Assembly: GCA_020849825.1 (NCBI GenBank)
Contig: JADZFP010000610.1
Span: forward strand, 1-13,165
DNA from: Saprospiraceae bacterium
GTDB lineage: Bacteria > Bacteroidota > Bacteroidia > Chitinophagales > Saprospiraceae
Reading direction: 5' to 3'
DNA: 13,165 nt
Numbering within the stretch: the first letter of the stretch is position 1; every line of letters starts with the position of its first letter. The position numbers and the translations under genes are program-made. Shown in pieces: positions 1 to 8,228 of the stretch. A model generated the notes under the pieces. That model was not told the origin of the DNA, ran no database searches, and saw only the letters and a list, made by a program, of their open reading frames with translations.

Positions 1-360
1 AGTCATGGCTTCTTTCTTTGCGCACTTTGCTCCTTTGCGCCCTTCGCGTGAACCACTCTTCCCTCTGTGTCTCTGCGTGCAATGTTTATTTCACGCAAAG
101 GGGGGGCGTATTTTTTATTGCACGCAGAGGCGCAGAGGCGCAGCGTTTTTTGATGGGAAGTCATGGCTTCTTTCTTTGCGCACTTTGCTCCTTTGCGTTC
201 TTCGCGTGAACCTTCCCTCTGTGTCTCTGCGCCTCTGCGTGCAACTATGTCACGCAAAGTCGCGGAGGTCACCAAGAAGGACATGTATTACAATCCCCCC
301 TTTTGCGCACTTTGCTCCTCTGCGCTCTTCGCGTGAAACACTCCTCCCTCTGCGTGCAAT
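1..360. repeat. Cluster of TTTGCG/CTCTGCG-type intergenic repeats
   Basis: No credible gene lies in these 360 bases; they are a mosaic of related short repeats. Positions 1-54 recur at 159-212 with only two mismatches (at 40 and 41). A third, shorter copy is at 302-338 with about three mismatches to 175-211. Each copy is built from 8-9 nt units with a TTTGCG or CTCTGCG core and runs into a CTCTGCGTGCAA-type end (71-82, 225-244, 348-358). The segment 118-137 is the exact reverse complement of 225-244, so the cluster contains both orientations. Short TCACGCAAAG boxes (91-100, 250-259) separate the copies. Frames across it read as low-complexity Arg/Ala/Cys/Leu-rich peptides ('RRGAETQRE', 'LCASAC'), which I treat as spurious. 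The first copy starts at base 1, so the cluster probably continues upstream. Function is unknown. Its position just downstream of enolase would allow a role as 3' structure or terminator. Confidence 0.85.
118..244. repeat. 20-bp perfect inverted repeat within the repeat cluster
   Basis: Bases 118-137 and 225-244 are exact reverse complements (20 of 20) and are separated by 87 nt. The right arm is the CTCTGCG-rich end of the second direct-repeat copy. The left arm is an inverted copy of the same end. Folded as RNA or a cruciform, the pair would enclose the start of the second copy. Confidence 0.8.
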
Positions 361-369
361 TAAAACCCT

Positions 370-1656
<1,287 letters not shown>

Positions 1657-1719
1657 AATGGAATGATAAGTGATGAATGAGGAATGTTGAATTTTGGTGG
1701 TCGTCGGTAAAGGGCGTGG

Positions 1720-1754
1720 CAAAAGTAGGTATTTCCGGAAAGGCAGGGGGCAAA
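1720..1754 (-). promoter_or_regulatory. Candidate Bacteroidota promoter for eno
   Basis: Read on the minus strand, bases 1727-1720 are TACTTTTG, an exact match to the Bacteroidota -7 consensus TAnnTTTG. A TTTG -33 element lies at 1754-1751 with a 23-nt spacer. Transcription would start near 1715, leaving a leader of about 60 nt before the enolase ATG. The -33 box lies just beyond the stop of the upstream acetyltransferase gene, so enolase can be expressed independently of it. Confidence 0.55.
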
Positions 1755-1761
1755 CAAGCTT

Positions 1762-2295
1762 TTAAATCGAGGTTTCTTCCCGCCATTTTTCGTACCAGGC
1801 AATTTCTTCACCACTGTCTTCATACGTACCATCGAACCTGAATCCGAGTTTTTGAATGATCCGGTGCGAAGCCGTGTTGCCCTGTTTTACAATAGCATAA
1901 ATAACAGGCAGTTGCAGGGTGTCGAAGCCGTAATTAAGACAGGCGCGGGCCGCCTCGAAGCCATAGCCTTTGCCCCAGAATTCTTCGCGGAAACGATAGC
2001 CCAAATCGTAGTAATTGCTGTGCCCGTTGACGGTTTCGCGGATCAGTTTGAGCCCCGACCAGCCGATAAATTCGCCGCTTTCTTTCAGAATGACGGCCCA
2101 GCGCCCGATGCCGTTGTCGCGGTACTGTGCCCGTACGAACTCGATGATTGCCAGGCTTTGTTCCATATCCGTTTGCGGCGGCACGCCGATATAGCGAAGG
2201 ACGGCCGGGTTGCTGTCGAGGGCAAACATACCCGGGGCGTCTTCCGGGACCAGTTCGCGAAGAATGAGGCGGGGTGTTTCGGCAAATATGGTCAT
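1762..2295 (-). CDS. GNAT-family N-acetyltransferase, RimJ/RimL-like
   Basis: A 177-residue protein of the GNAT fold, RimJ/RimL branch (Acetyltransf_3 type), which uses acetyl-CoA to acetylate an amine. The substrate cannot be read from the sequence; candidates are protein N-termini, small molecules or antibiotics. Visible features are the opening 'TPRLILRELVPEDA' typical of the branch, the acetyl-CoA pyrophosphate loop REEFWGKGYGFEA (103-115), and the C-terminal N140-x-x-S-x-R-I-I-x-K-L-G-F motif (140-152). The length is normal and the protein looks intact. The ATG is at 2293-2295, 8 nt after the tcdA stop codon, which suggests co-transcription and possible translational coupling with tatD and tcdA. 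There is no obvious functional link to ct6A synthesis, so operon membership may be incidental. Confidence 0.9.
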   Translation of the reverse strand: MTIFAETPRLILRELVPEDAPGMFALDSNPAVLRYIGVPPQTDMEQSLAIIEFVRAQYRDNGIGRWAVILKESGEFIGWSGLKLIRETVNGHSNYYDLGYRFREEFWGKGYGFEAARACLNYGFDTLQLPVIYAIVKQGNTASHRIIQKLGFRFDGTYEDSGEEIAWYEKWREETSI

Positions 2296-2303
2296 GTCGC
2301 AGT

Positions 2304-3038
2304 TTAGCGCCCGGCCACGTCGCGCACGACGACGCTGGCCATGTGCAAACCAAAAAGCGCCGGGATGTACGAAATAGTTCCGTAGAACGACTTTTTAAAC
2401 CTGCTGCCGTCGGTCATCATCATGTGCTCCTTGCTGACGATCTCGGAGGAAAATACGACGGTGACGCCCCGCCGCACGCCCTTTCGTTTCAGGCCTTTGC
2501 GCACCTGCTGGGCAAAAGGGCAATTGAAGGTCTCGGACAGGTCGGCTACCTGTACTTTCGACGGATCGACGCGCCCGCCGGCGCCCATGCTGCTCACCAC
2601 GCGCACACCTTTTTGCTTGCAGGCCACGATCACGTATTGTTTGGGCTGCACGGAATCGATACAGTCGAAAACGTAGTCGTATTCGTCGGTGATGAGCGTT
2701 TTGACCGTTTCGGGCGTCAGAAACTCTTCCCGGACCCTCAGGTCGAGCTCCGGATTGATGTCTTTCATGCGGGTAGCCATGATGCCGGCTTTGGATTGCC
2801 CGACGGTGGAATGCAGGGCGGGCAATTGCCGGTTGGTATTGGTCAGATCGACGGTGTCGCCGTCGATGATGGTCATGCGGCCCACGCCGGAGCGGGCGAG
2901 GAATTCGGCGGCAAAACTTCCCACGCCGCCCAGACCGATGACGAGCACGTGGGTGTTTTTGAGTTTGTCGAGGGCTTCGGCGCCCAGCAGCAATTCGGTG
3001 CGCTGTAGCCAGTGCGGGACAGAGGGAGTTTCAGACAC
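2304..3038 (-). CDS. tcdA: tRNA threonylcarbamoyladenosine dehydratase (ThiF/E1-like)
   Basis: TcdA (CsdL) is an E1-like enzyme that uses ATP to cyclise t6A37 of ANN-decoding tRNAs to ct6A. The 244-residue product has the Rossmann nucleotide loop GLGGVG (35-40), the acidic D59-G-D61 stretch, the NTNRQ segment (67-71) with the activating Arg70, the DCIDS motif (125-129), and the MGAGGRVDP stretch (151-159) that matches E. coli TcdA's GGAGGQIDP. These features separate it from ThiF and MoeB. The frame is open back to a TTG at 3116, which would overlap tatD by 70 bp. I prefer the GTG at 3036-3038, which gives MSETPSVPHWLQRTELLLG and an 8-nt gap to tatD, the same gap found before the next gene. 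No Shine-Dalgarno site is evident. The start is less certain than the identity. Confidence 0.92.
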   Translation of the reverse strand: MSETPSVPHWLQRTELLLGAEALDKLKNTHVLVIGLGGVGSFAAEFLARSGVGRMTIIDGDTVDLTNTNRQLPALHSTVGQSKAGIMATRMKDINPELDLRVREEFLTPETVKTLITDEYDYVFDCIDSVQPKQYVIVACKQKGVRVVSSMGAGGRVDPSKVQVADLSETFNCPFAQQVRKGLKRKGVRRGVTVVFSSEIVSKEHMMMTDGSRFKKSFYGTISYIPALFGLHMASVVVRDVAGR

Positions 3039-3046
3039 GGATAGGA

Positions 3047-3736
3047 TCAGGATTGCGCGATTTTGGGCGCAAAAATAGCGGGATCGGGGGCGAAAACACG
3101 TTGAAAATTTGACCAAACCTGTTGCCGTACCGCCTGCTCGGGAAGGTTCAGCAAGACGGCGGCCTGGTGGTATACTTCCCGGATACTCAACGCCTCGTCG
3201 TCGGTTTCAAGGAAAAAACGTTCGGGCGGACAGTGTTTCAGGGCAGTTTGGGCGGGGTGGTCTTTTTTTAACAAAGCTGCTCCAAACGACAGGTAGCAAT
3301 CGGCTTTGAGGAGGGGAAGCGCGACGTTTTCGGGTTTGGCAAAGCCGTGGAAAATCCAGGGTTGGCGGGGCTGGGCGCGTTTTTTTTCCGCCAGTATTTC
3401 GTTAAAAGCCCGTACGGAGTGAATAATCAGTGGTTTTCCGGCTTCCTCCGATACGGCGATACACAGCCGAAATGCGGCTAATTGATCGGTCCAGGGCGTG
3501 GTTGTCACTTTATCGAGCCCGGCTTCGCCGATGGCGAGCACTTCCGGGCGGGCCGCTTCTGCGCGCAGCCAATGTTCGGCGCCCTGCCAGTCGGAAGCTG
3601 GCAGATACCAGGGGTGCAACCCGACGGAGTACCAGTCGGCCGCCGGTTTTTGAATCTGACCGTAGTATACGCTTTCGATTTCGACAAAGCCGGGCGCCCG
3701 CGTCGCCAGGTGGGTATGGAGGTTGAGCAGTCCCAT
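3047..3736 (-). CDS. TatD-family metal-dependent hydrolase (putative DNase)
   Basis: A 229-residue TIM-barrel hydrolase of the TatD family, whose characterised members are Mg-dependent 3'-5' exonucleases acting in the cytoplasm. Metal-site residues are present: H7 and H9 in NLHTH, E71 in GEAGLDK, H106 in IIHSVRA, H130 in FHGF and D179 in ETDDE. It is shorter than E. coli TatD (about 260 residues), and NLHTH and HSVRA replace the more usual DxHxH and HxRxA. From memory this is the normal Bacteroidota form, so I do not read it as decay. The ATG at 3734-3736 puts the metal-binding motif at residues 5-9, as expected. It heads the tatD-tcdA-GNAT group. A TACCTTTG element (3742-3749) lies only 5 nt upstream of the start. 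Confidence 0.92.
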   Translation of the reverse strand: MGLLNLHTHLATRAPGFVEIESVYYGQIQKPAADWYSVGLHPWYLPASDWQGAEHWLRAEAARPEVLAIGEAGLDKVTTTPWTDQLAAFRLCIAVSEEAGKPLIIHSVRAFNEILAEKKRAQPRQPWIFHGFAKPENVALPLLKADCYLSFGAALLKKDHPAQTALKHCPPERFFLETDDEALSIREVYHQAAVLLNLPEQAVRQQVWSNFQRVFAPDPAIFAPKIAQS

Positions 3737-3741
3737 CGTGC

Positions 3742-3749
3742 CAAAGGTA
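3742..3749 (-). promoter_or_regulatory. Possible -7 element (TAnnTTTG) for the tatD operon
   Basis: The minus strand reads TACCTTTG here, an exact match to TAnnTTTG, but only 5 nt separate it from the tatD ATG. A TTTA at 3769-3766 is a poor -33 element at 16 nt spacing. If functional, the transcript would be leaderless or nearly so. A chance match is a real alternative. Confidence 0.3.
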
Positions 3750-3872
3750 GCACGGCGGCAGCGGCTAAAGGAAACGCTTCCTGATATGCAATAAAAAAAA
3801 TTATTTCATTGGCAAAAGTCAGTACGGAAGCGCCTGGGGCCGGGCGGAACTTTGCCTCAAAATTGTTCAACC

Positions 3873-5027
3873 ATGAGACTGCTTTTTATACTTTTTACCG
3901 CCATTCCCCTTGCTTTTAATCCGGTTTTCGCCCAGCAGCCGGCCCCGCCAACCGCGCTTCTCCTGCTCAAAAAAGGGCATACCCTGAAATTGGACGACAA
4001 AATGGCCCTGCCCGACGACAACGGGTTTTACCTCTACCGCAACTGTATGTATGATTTTGAAACCGCCGGCGAACTGATCTACGCCGGTCGCCTGGTCGAT
4101 TATCGGGCCGATACCTTCTTTTTTACCACGGCTTTTAACGCCAATGTTGCGGCCAGTTTGCAAATCAGCTACGACACCATTGCCATCCCTTACGGCAGCA
4201 TGTCGAAAATGAAATTCATCGGCGACCGCAGTCTGGGTATTTACCAAAAGATCAGAATGGACGAGTACGAGCTCTTGGTCAGGCCGGATACGACGCATCA
4301 TTACATCCCCAGCCAATGGGTTGCCTTGTACGCCGGGGATACCGTTTTGCACGAACTGGTTGCCTATCACAGCGCCCAAGGCCTCGACGTGTTGTACGAG
4401 GACGGCGGTCAGACCTATTATTTCTCCGGTATCTCGCCCAATCCGCGTCCCAACCGCGAGATCGACCGGCGTAAACACGTGCGCTACGCCATCTGGCCCA
4501 CGCCGTTCTACTCCGGCCAGACGACGATCAACGGCCTGGGGCTGGGGTTTATCGCCTGGCCGATTGCCGACAGCGCCCGCGTGACGATCAACGGGGTGAA
4601 TGCCGAGATTTTTCCGGCCAGTTTTTTCAGCCTGCTGTTCGGCGGCCCCGATTTTCCTTACATGGACAGTGTGGATTTTTATGAAAATCGCGTCCGGAAC
4701 TATGAATCCACGCGTATCAACGGCCTGAGCGCCAGCCTGGGCGGTACCCTCAACGACGGGGTGGTCAATGGCGTACAAGTGGGCGGCGCGGCATGTTTCA
4801 TCACCCGCCTGAACGGCCTGACGCTCACCGGAGGCTTCAATACCATTTACGAATTCAAGGGCGTCAGTATCGCCGGGGTGCGCAACCGAAGTACCCGGGG
4901 GCGCGGCGTGCAGATCGGCGTTTTGAACCGGTGCCACGACCTGCGGGGCGTTCAGATCGGGCTTTGGAACAGGAACGGGAAGCGGGGGATGCCTTTAGTG
5001 AACTGGTGTTTTAAGGCGCCATTATAA
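3873..5027 (+). CDS. Exported protein with ~15-residue C-terminal surface repeats
   Basis: A 384-residue protein of unknown function. Residues 1-20 form a clear signal peptide (MRLLFILFTAIPLAF core, cleavage near VFAQ), with no lipobox Cys. I chose the ATG at 3873; the frame is open to a TTG at 3852 but the ATG gives the cleaner signal. Residues 22-200 are mixed, rich in Tyr and Asp, and unrecognised. The C-terminal third carries a periodic motif of the form N-G-(V/L)-x-x-x-G, with its Gly at 284, 300, 315, 330, 345 and 359 (spacing 16, 15, 15, 15, 14). It ends with GVQIGVLN, GVQIGLWN and 'GMPLVNW'. This resembles the LA_2272-type surface repeat seen in Leptospira and Bacteroidota, probably a beta-solenoid or beta-strand repeat. 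It stands alone on the plus strand, divergent from tatD and convergent with the ABC transporter gene, overlapping its tail by 6 bp. Likely periplasmic or outer-membrane associated. Confidence 0.8.
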   Translation: MRLLFILFTAIPLAFNPVFAQQPAPPTALLLLKKGHTLKLDDKMALPDDNGFYLYRNCMYDFETAGELIYAGRLVDYRADTFFFTTAFNANVAASLQISYDTIAIPYGSMSKMKFIGDRSLGIYQKIRMDEYELLVRPDTTHHYIPSQWVALYAGDTVLHELVAYHSAQGLDVLYEDGGQTYYFSGISPNPRPNREIDRRKHVRYAIWPTPFYSGQTTINGLGLGFIAWPIADSARVTINGVNAEIFPASFFSLLFGGPDFPYMDSVDFYENRVRNYESTRINGLSASLGGTLNDGVVNGVQVGGAACFITRLNGLTLTGGFNTIYEFKGVSIAGVRNRSTRGRGVQIGVLNRCHDLRGVQIGLWNRNGKRGMPLVNWCFKAPL

Positions 5028-6860
5028 ATACCCCTTCGCCTGCAAACGAAACAGTTCGGCGTACTTCCCGCCCTGTTTCAACAATTCTTCGTGGCTGCCG
5101 ATTTCCAGCAATTGTCCGTGTTCGAGGAACAGGATGCGGTCGGCCATACGCACCGTGGAAAAGCGGTGGGAGATGAGCACGGCCGCCTTGCCCTGCATCA
5201 GTTCGGCGAACCGTACAAACACTTCGTGTTCGGCGCGGGCGTCGAGGGCGGCGGTTGGCTCGTCGAGGATCACCAGTTGGGCGTCGCGCATGTAGGCGCG
5301 GGCGAGGGCGATTTTTTGCCATTGGCCGCCGGAGAGTTCCACGCCTTCGGCGAAGCGTTTGCCCAGCATTTGATCGAGGCCTTTGGGCAGCGATTCGATG
5401 ACCGAATCGGCCAGGCTTTTTTCCGCAGCATCGCTGATGCGGGGGCGGTTGTCGCGTTCGGGGATGTTGCCCACGGCGATGTTTTCGGAAGCGGTAAACA
5501 TGAAGCGGTAAAAGTCCTGGAAGATGATCCCGATTTCGCGCCGCAGGTCTTCGGGGTCGAACTCGTTCAGATCGACGCCATCGAGCAGGATGCGGCCCTC
5601 TGTGGGCTGATAAAGGTGGGCGAGTAATTTGACCACCGTGGTTTTTCCGGCGCCATTTTCGCCCACGAGCGCGAGTTTTTCACCGGGATGGAGCGTGAAG
5701 CTGAGGTTGCGGATGGCCCATTGTTCGCTGCCGGGATATTTGAAGCTGACATTTTCAAAAACAAAACCTTCGCGGATGGGGCGCGGAATTTTTCGGGTAG
5801 CCTTTTCGAGGTCGTTCAACGGCTTTAAGGCCAGAAAATCGAAAAAGTCCTGGAGGTACAACGCCGTTTCTGCAATGCGTGTAAAACGGGACACCACGCC
5901 CTGCAGCATACCCTGCATACGCTGGAACGAACCGGCCAGAAACGTGAGCGTACCGATCGTAATTACACTCGTGACGGCCTGCCAGACGATCAAAACGTAG
6001 GCGAAGTAGTAAGAAGCGTTCGCCAGCAGCGAGAACAGGCTTCCCCAGGCGGCGCGTTGCAGGGTCAGTTTGCGGTTGGCGTGGTAATAGCGGTCGGAAA
6101 TGTTTTTAAAACGCTCGGTGATGAAATGCTCCAGTCCGAAAATTTTGGTCTCTTTTACCGTCGTATCGCTGGCGCCGATGTAGCGCAGGTAGTCCAGTTC
6201 GCGCCGTTCGGGCGTCCAGGAGCGGGTAAGCGAGTAGGTTTTTTGGTTAAAATGGGTTTCACCCAAAAAAGAAGGAATGACGGCCACGAACAGGAGCAAC
6301 AACAGCCAGGGATTGAAGGCCCCGAGCCCTCCGATGAGAAACAGCATCGAAATGAGGTCCTGCACCTGCGAAAAGACCATACTCATCAGCACGGTACGGC
6401 CGAAGGTCTGGGTGCGGGCGCGTTCCAGTTTGTCGTAAAAAGTCGGGTTTTCAAACTGAAACAGGTCGAGCGTGGCAGCGTGGCGCATGATGCGTACACT
6501 ACTGTCGTTCGACACCAGGTCGCCCAGCAGATTGTCGGTTACGGTGATGCCCCTGCCCAGCAGGCTGTTGAACACGCCCAGGGCAAATTCAAGCCCGACC
6601 CAGACCCACAGTTCGTCGGCGTCGCGCCATTGATGCGCTTCATGGCTGCCGGCCAGCCGGATCACCTCGTCGATGATTTCTTTGCCGATGTACAGCATGG
6701 AGACCGGGATGGCAGCCTGAATCAGTCGCAAAACGGCGTTCCAAAGGGTCAGACGGGGCGAAACCGCCCAGATCATGCGAAAGAAACGCGGTACGTTGCG
6801 GAGCGACTGGAATTGTTGGGAAAAATTGAAAAAGTTGCGGATGCGGATAAAATATGACAT
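5022..6860 (-). CDS. ABC exporter half-transporter (fused permease-ATPase)
   Basis: A 612-residue type IV ABC exporter subunit with an N-terminal membrane domain fused to a C-terminal ATPase. It is expected to dimerise in the inner membrane and export an unidentified substrate. About six hydrophobic segments can be placed, near 42-58, 84-103, 165-182, 184-200, 275-293 and 295-313. The ATPase carries Walker A GENGAGKTT (400-408), Q-loop Q448, signature LSGGQ (509-513), Walker B LVILDEP (529-535) with D-loop A538-L-D540, and switch H565. All catalytic residues are intact, so a homodimer would be competent. Length is typical. The ATG at 6858-6860 follows a 116-nt divergent spacer shared with ferritin. 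No partner half-transporter or accessory gene lies beside it, so the substrate cannot be inferred from context. MsbA-like lipid export and peptide export are both possible. Confidence 0.93.
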   Translation of the reverse strand: MSYFIRIRNFFNFSQQFQSLRNVPRFFRMIWAVSPRLTLWNAVLRLIQAAIPVSMLYIGKEIIDEVIRLAGSHEAHQWRDADELWVWVGLEFALGVFNSLLGRGITVTDNLLGDLVSNDSSVRIMRHAATLDLFQFENPTFYDKLERARTQTFGRTVLMSMVFSQVQDLISMLFLIGGLGAFNPWLLLLLFVAVIPSFLGETHFNQKTYSLTRSWTPERRELDYLRYIGASDTTVKETKIFGLEHFITERFKNISDRYYHANRKLTLQRAAWGSLFSLLANASYYFAYVLIVWQAVTSVITIGTLTFLAGSFQRMQGMLQGVVSRFTRIAETALYLQDFFDFLALKPLNDLEKATRKIPRPIREGFVFENVSFKYPGSEQWAIRNLSFTLHPGEKLALVGENGAGKTTVVKLLAHLYQPTEGRILLDGVDLNEFDPEDLRREIGIIFQDFYRFMFTASENIAVGNIPERDNRPRISDAAEKSLADSVIESLPKGLDQMLGKRFAEGVELSGGQWQKIALARAYMRDAQLVILDEPTAALDARAEHEVFVRFAELMQGKAAVLISHRFSTVRMADRILFLEHGQLLEIGSHEELLKQGGKYAELFRLQAKGYL

Positions 6861-6976
6861 GCTGTTGGAATCGGTCTAAATCGCGGATTTTGTCGGGGCG
6901 AAGGTTGAGTATTTGAACAGGAAAAAAAACCTTTGCGTGGTAATTGCATTTTACCTCACTGATAAACTTTACCACC

Positions 6977-7486
6977 ATGCTCTCCAACGCCGTTCAGGAT
7001 AAACTCAACGCTCAAATCGCCAAAGAAGCATTTGCTTCCAACGCCTACCTCGCCATGGCCACCTGGGCCGAAAATCTCGGGCTGCCGAACATCGGCGAGT
7101 ACTTCTACCTCGCTTCCGACGACGAGCGCACCCACATGCTCCAGTTGTACAAATACGTCAATGCCAACGGCGGCAAGGCGGTAATGCCCGACCAGCTGGG
7201 TGAGCCGCAGCGCGAGTTCGGCACCGTGCTGGAAGCGTTCAAAAAGGTATTCGACCTGGAACACACCGTCACCCTCGCCATCAACGAACTCGCCACCTGG
7301 TGCCTCCAGAACGGCGAACACGCCACCTACCTCTTCCTCCAGCCCTTTGTACTTGAACAACAAGACAGCGAACGCAAAGTGAGCGAAGTGATCACCATCG
7401 TGGAGCGGATGGGCTACGAAGAGCGGAACTTGTACTATTTGGACAAGACGTTCAAAAAGATCAATCAGGGCGGAGAAAGCGCCTGA
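6977..7486 (+). CDS. ftnA: Bacterial non-heme ferritin
   Basis: A 169-residue ferritin of the FtnA type: 24-mer cages in the cytoplasm that oxidise Fe(II) and store it as a ferric mineral. It aligns almost without gaps to E. coli FtnA. The ferroxidase-site residues E17, E50, H53, E95 and Q128 and the conserved Y24 are present, as are E127 and D130 (FtnA E126 and E129). The position equivalent to FtnA E130 appears to be S131, in the local sequence EQQDSERK, which is unusual. The ATG at 6977 gives the family's MLSNAVQDKLN beginning; the frame is open upstream to a TTG at 6944, which I reject. It is transcribed divergently from the ABC transporter. It ends 2 bp before the convergent stop of the next gene, so no separate terminator fits between them. 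I see no Fur-box-like palindrome in the spacer. Confidence 0.95.
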   Translation: MLSNAVQDKLNAQIAKEAFASNAYLAMATWAENLGLPNIGEYFYLASDDERTHMLQLYKYVNANGGKAVMPDQLGEPQREFGTVLEAFKKVFDLEHTVTLAINELATWCLQNGEHATYLFLQPFVLEQQDSERKVSEVITIVERMGYEERNLYYLDKTFKKINQGGESA

Positions 7487-7488
7487 GA

Positions 7489-8151
7489 TCAGGCCTCTCC
7501 CCGCATCCGCAACACCGCCAGCGCCAACACGATCGTCTCCTCCTCCGCACTCAGCTCGCGCAGGAGCGTGACCGCGCGCGGCATCGGGCTATCGGCATGA
7601 TCGGGGTGCAGGAGCGTGGCGGCGGGTTTGCCGCCCACTTCTACGATAGACTGTGCGACTCCGCTGTTGTTGTCGACCCGGGCGATCAGTTTGCTGCCTT
7701 TGCCCGCTGCAAGCAAGGCGCCGTTGACCAATACGCCCAGCGGCTGGAGATTGACCCAGATTTCCGTTTCCTTGCCTTTGAGCCGAAAAACGTATTCGCG
7801 GTCGCTGGTACGCGCCAGCAGTATAGGCGCTTTGGTCGGTCGTTCTTTTACAAAAGCGAGGATCGGCTCGTGATAAATACTGGTGAACACCCCGCCGGCA
7901 GGGCGCCCGAACCAGCCAGCTTTCTGCGCCTGAGCCTTGTTGAGCGAGAGCAAATGCAGCATTTCCGCATCCCAGGGCACCAGGGCGCCGGTGAATTTTT
8001 TCAACGCATCGCGCAGGCGTTGTATGCGGTTGTTCCAGGCCTTGGTGCCCGGGCCGGCAAGGCGCTCGTCGATGATCTCGCCGATGGCTTCGATGATGCC
8101 GCCGATATTGACGGCGGAAAGTAAAAGCGGTAATACGAATGTCAGTTGCAT
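7489..8151 (-). CDS. Hypothetical protein with hydrophobic N-terminus
   Basis: A 220-residue protein I cannot assign. Residues 1-25 (MQLTFVLPLLLSAVNIGGII core) are hydrophobic and could be a signal anchor, without a clear cleavage site. Residues 26-75 look helical. Residues 80-182 alternate hydrophobic strands with Gly turns ('GWFGRPAGGVFTS', 'REYVFRLKGKETEIWVN', 'LQPLGVLVNGALLA'), suggesting a beta-sheet domain. Residues 195-217 form an acidic-to-hydrophobic helix (SAEEETIVLALAVLRMR). A tubby/scramblase-like fold is conceivable from the strand pattern, but this is only a guess. The start is the ATG at 8149-8151; the frame opens five codons earlier at a TTG. A TACTTTTG promoter element lies 12 nt upstream. 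The stop is 2 bp from the convergent ferritin stop. It follows the helical gene by 77 nt on the same strand, so the two may be co-transcribed. Confidence 0.7.
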   Translation of the reverse strand: MQLTFVLPLLLSAVNIGGIIEAIGEIIDERLAGPGTKAWNNRIQRLRDALKKFTGALVPWDAEMLHLLSLNKAQAQKAGWFGRPAGGVFTSIYHEPILAFVKERPTKAPILLARTSDREYVFRLKGKETEIWVNLQPLGVLVNGALLAAGKGSKLIARVDNNSGVAQSIVEVGGKPAATLLHPDHADSPMPRAVTLLRELSAEEETIVLALAVLRMRGEA

Positions 8152-8163
8152 GGTCGGAAGGCG

Positions 8164-8171
8164 CAAAAGTA
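8164..8171 (-). promoter_or_regulatory. Candidate -7 element (TACTTTTG) for the gene at 7489-8151
   Basis: The minus strand reads TACTTTTG, identical to the -7 element proposed for eno, 12 nt before the ATG at 8151. At the expected -33 position (8195-8192) there is only a weak CTGG. A very short leader would result. Confidence 0.4.
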
Positions 8172-8228
8172 CGATGGAGACGGATCGTTCGCCAGAATTT
8201 TAAGGGCTGCGCCGTATAAAGCCGCTTT

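Noticed and set aside
1..360. CRISPR array
   Set aside because: Copies differ in length, spacing and orientation, there are no uniform spacers, and no cas gene is nearby.
3047..3736. Inactive or decayed TatD because of NLHTH and HSVRA
   Set aside because: All metal-binding His, Glu and Asp positions remain. From memory this variant is the usual Bacteroidota form.
3867..4937. A 356-codon antisense open frame over the exported repeat protein
   Set aside because: The plus frame has a signal peptide and regular repeats; the antisense reading is a codon-bias shadow.
6861..6976. Fur box or clear promoter in the ABC transporter-ferritin spacer
   Set aside because: TTTG occurs at 6932-6935, but no TAnnTTTG follows at suitable spacing, and no Fur-like palindrome is visible.
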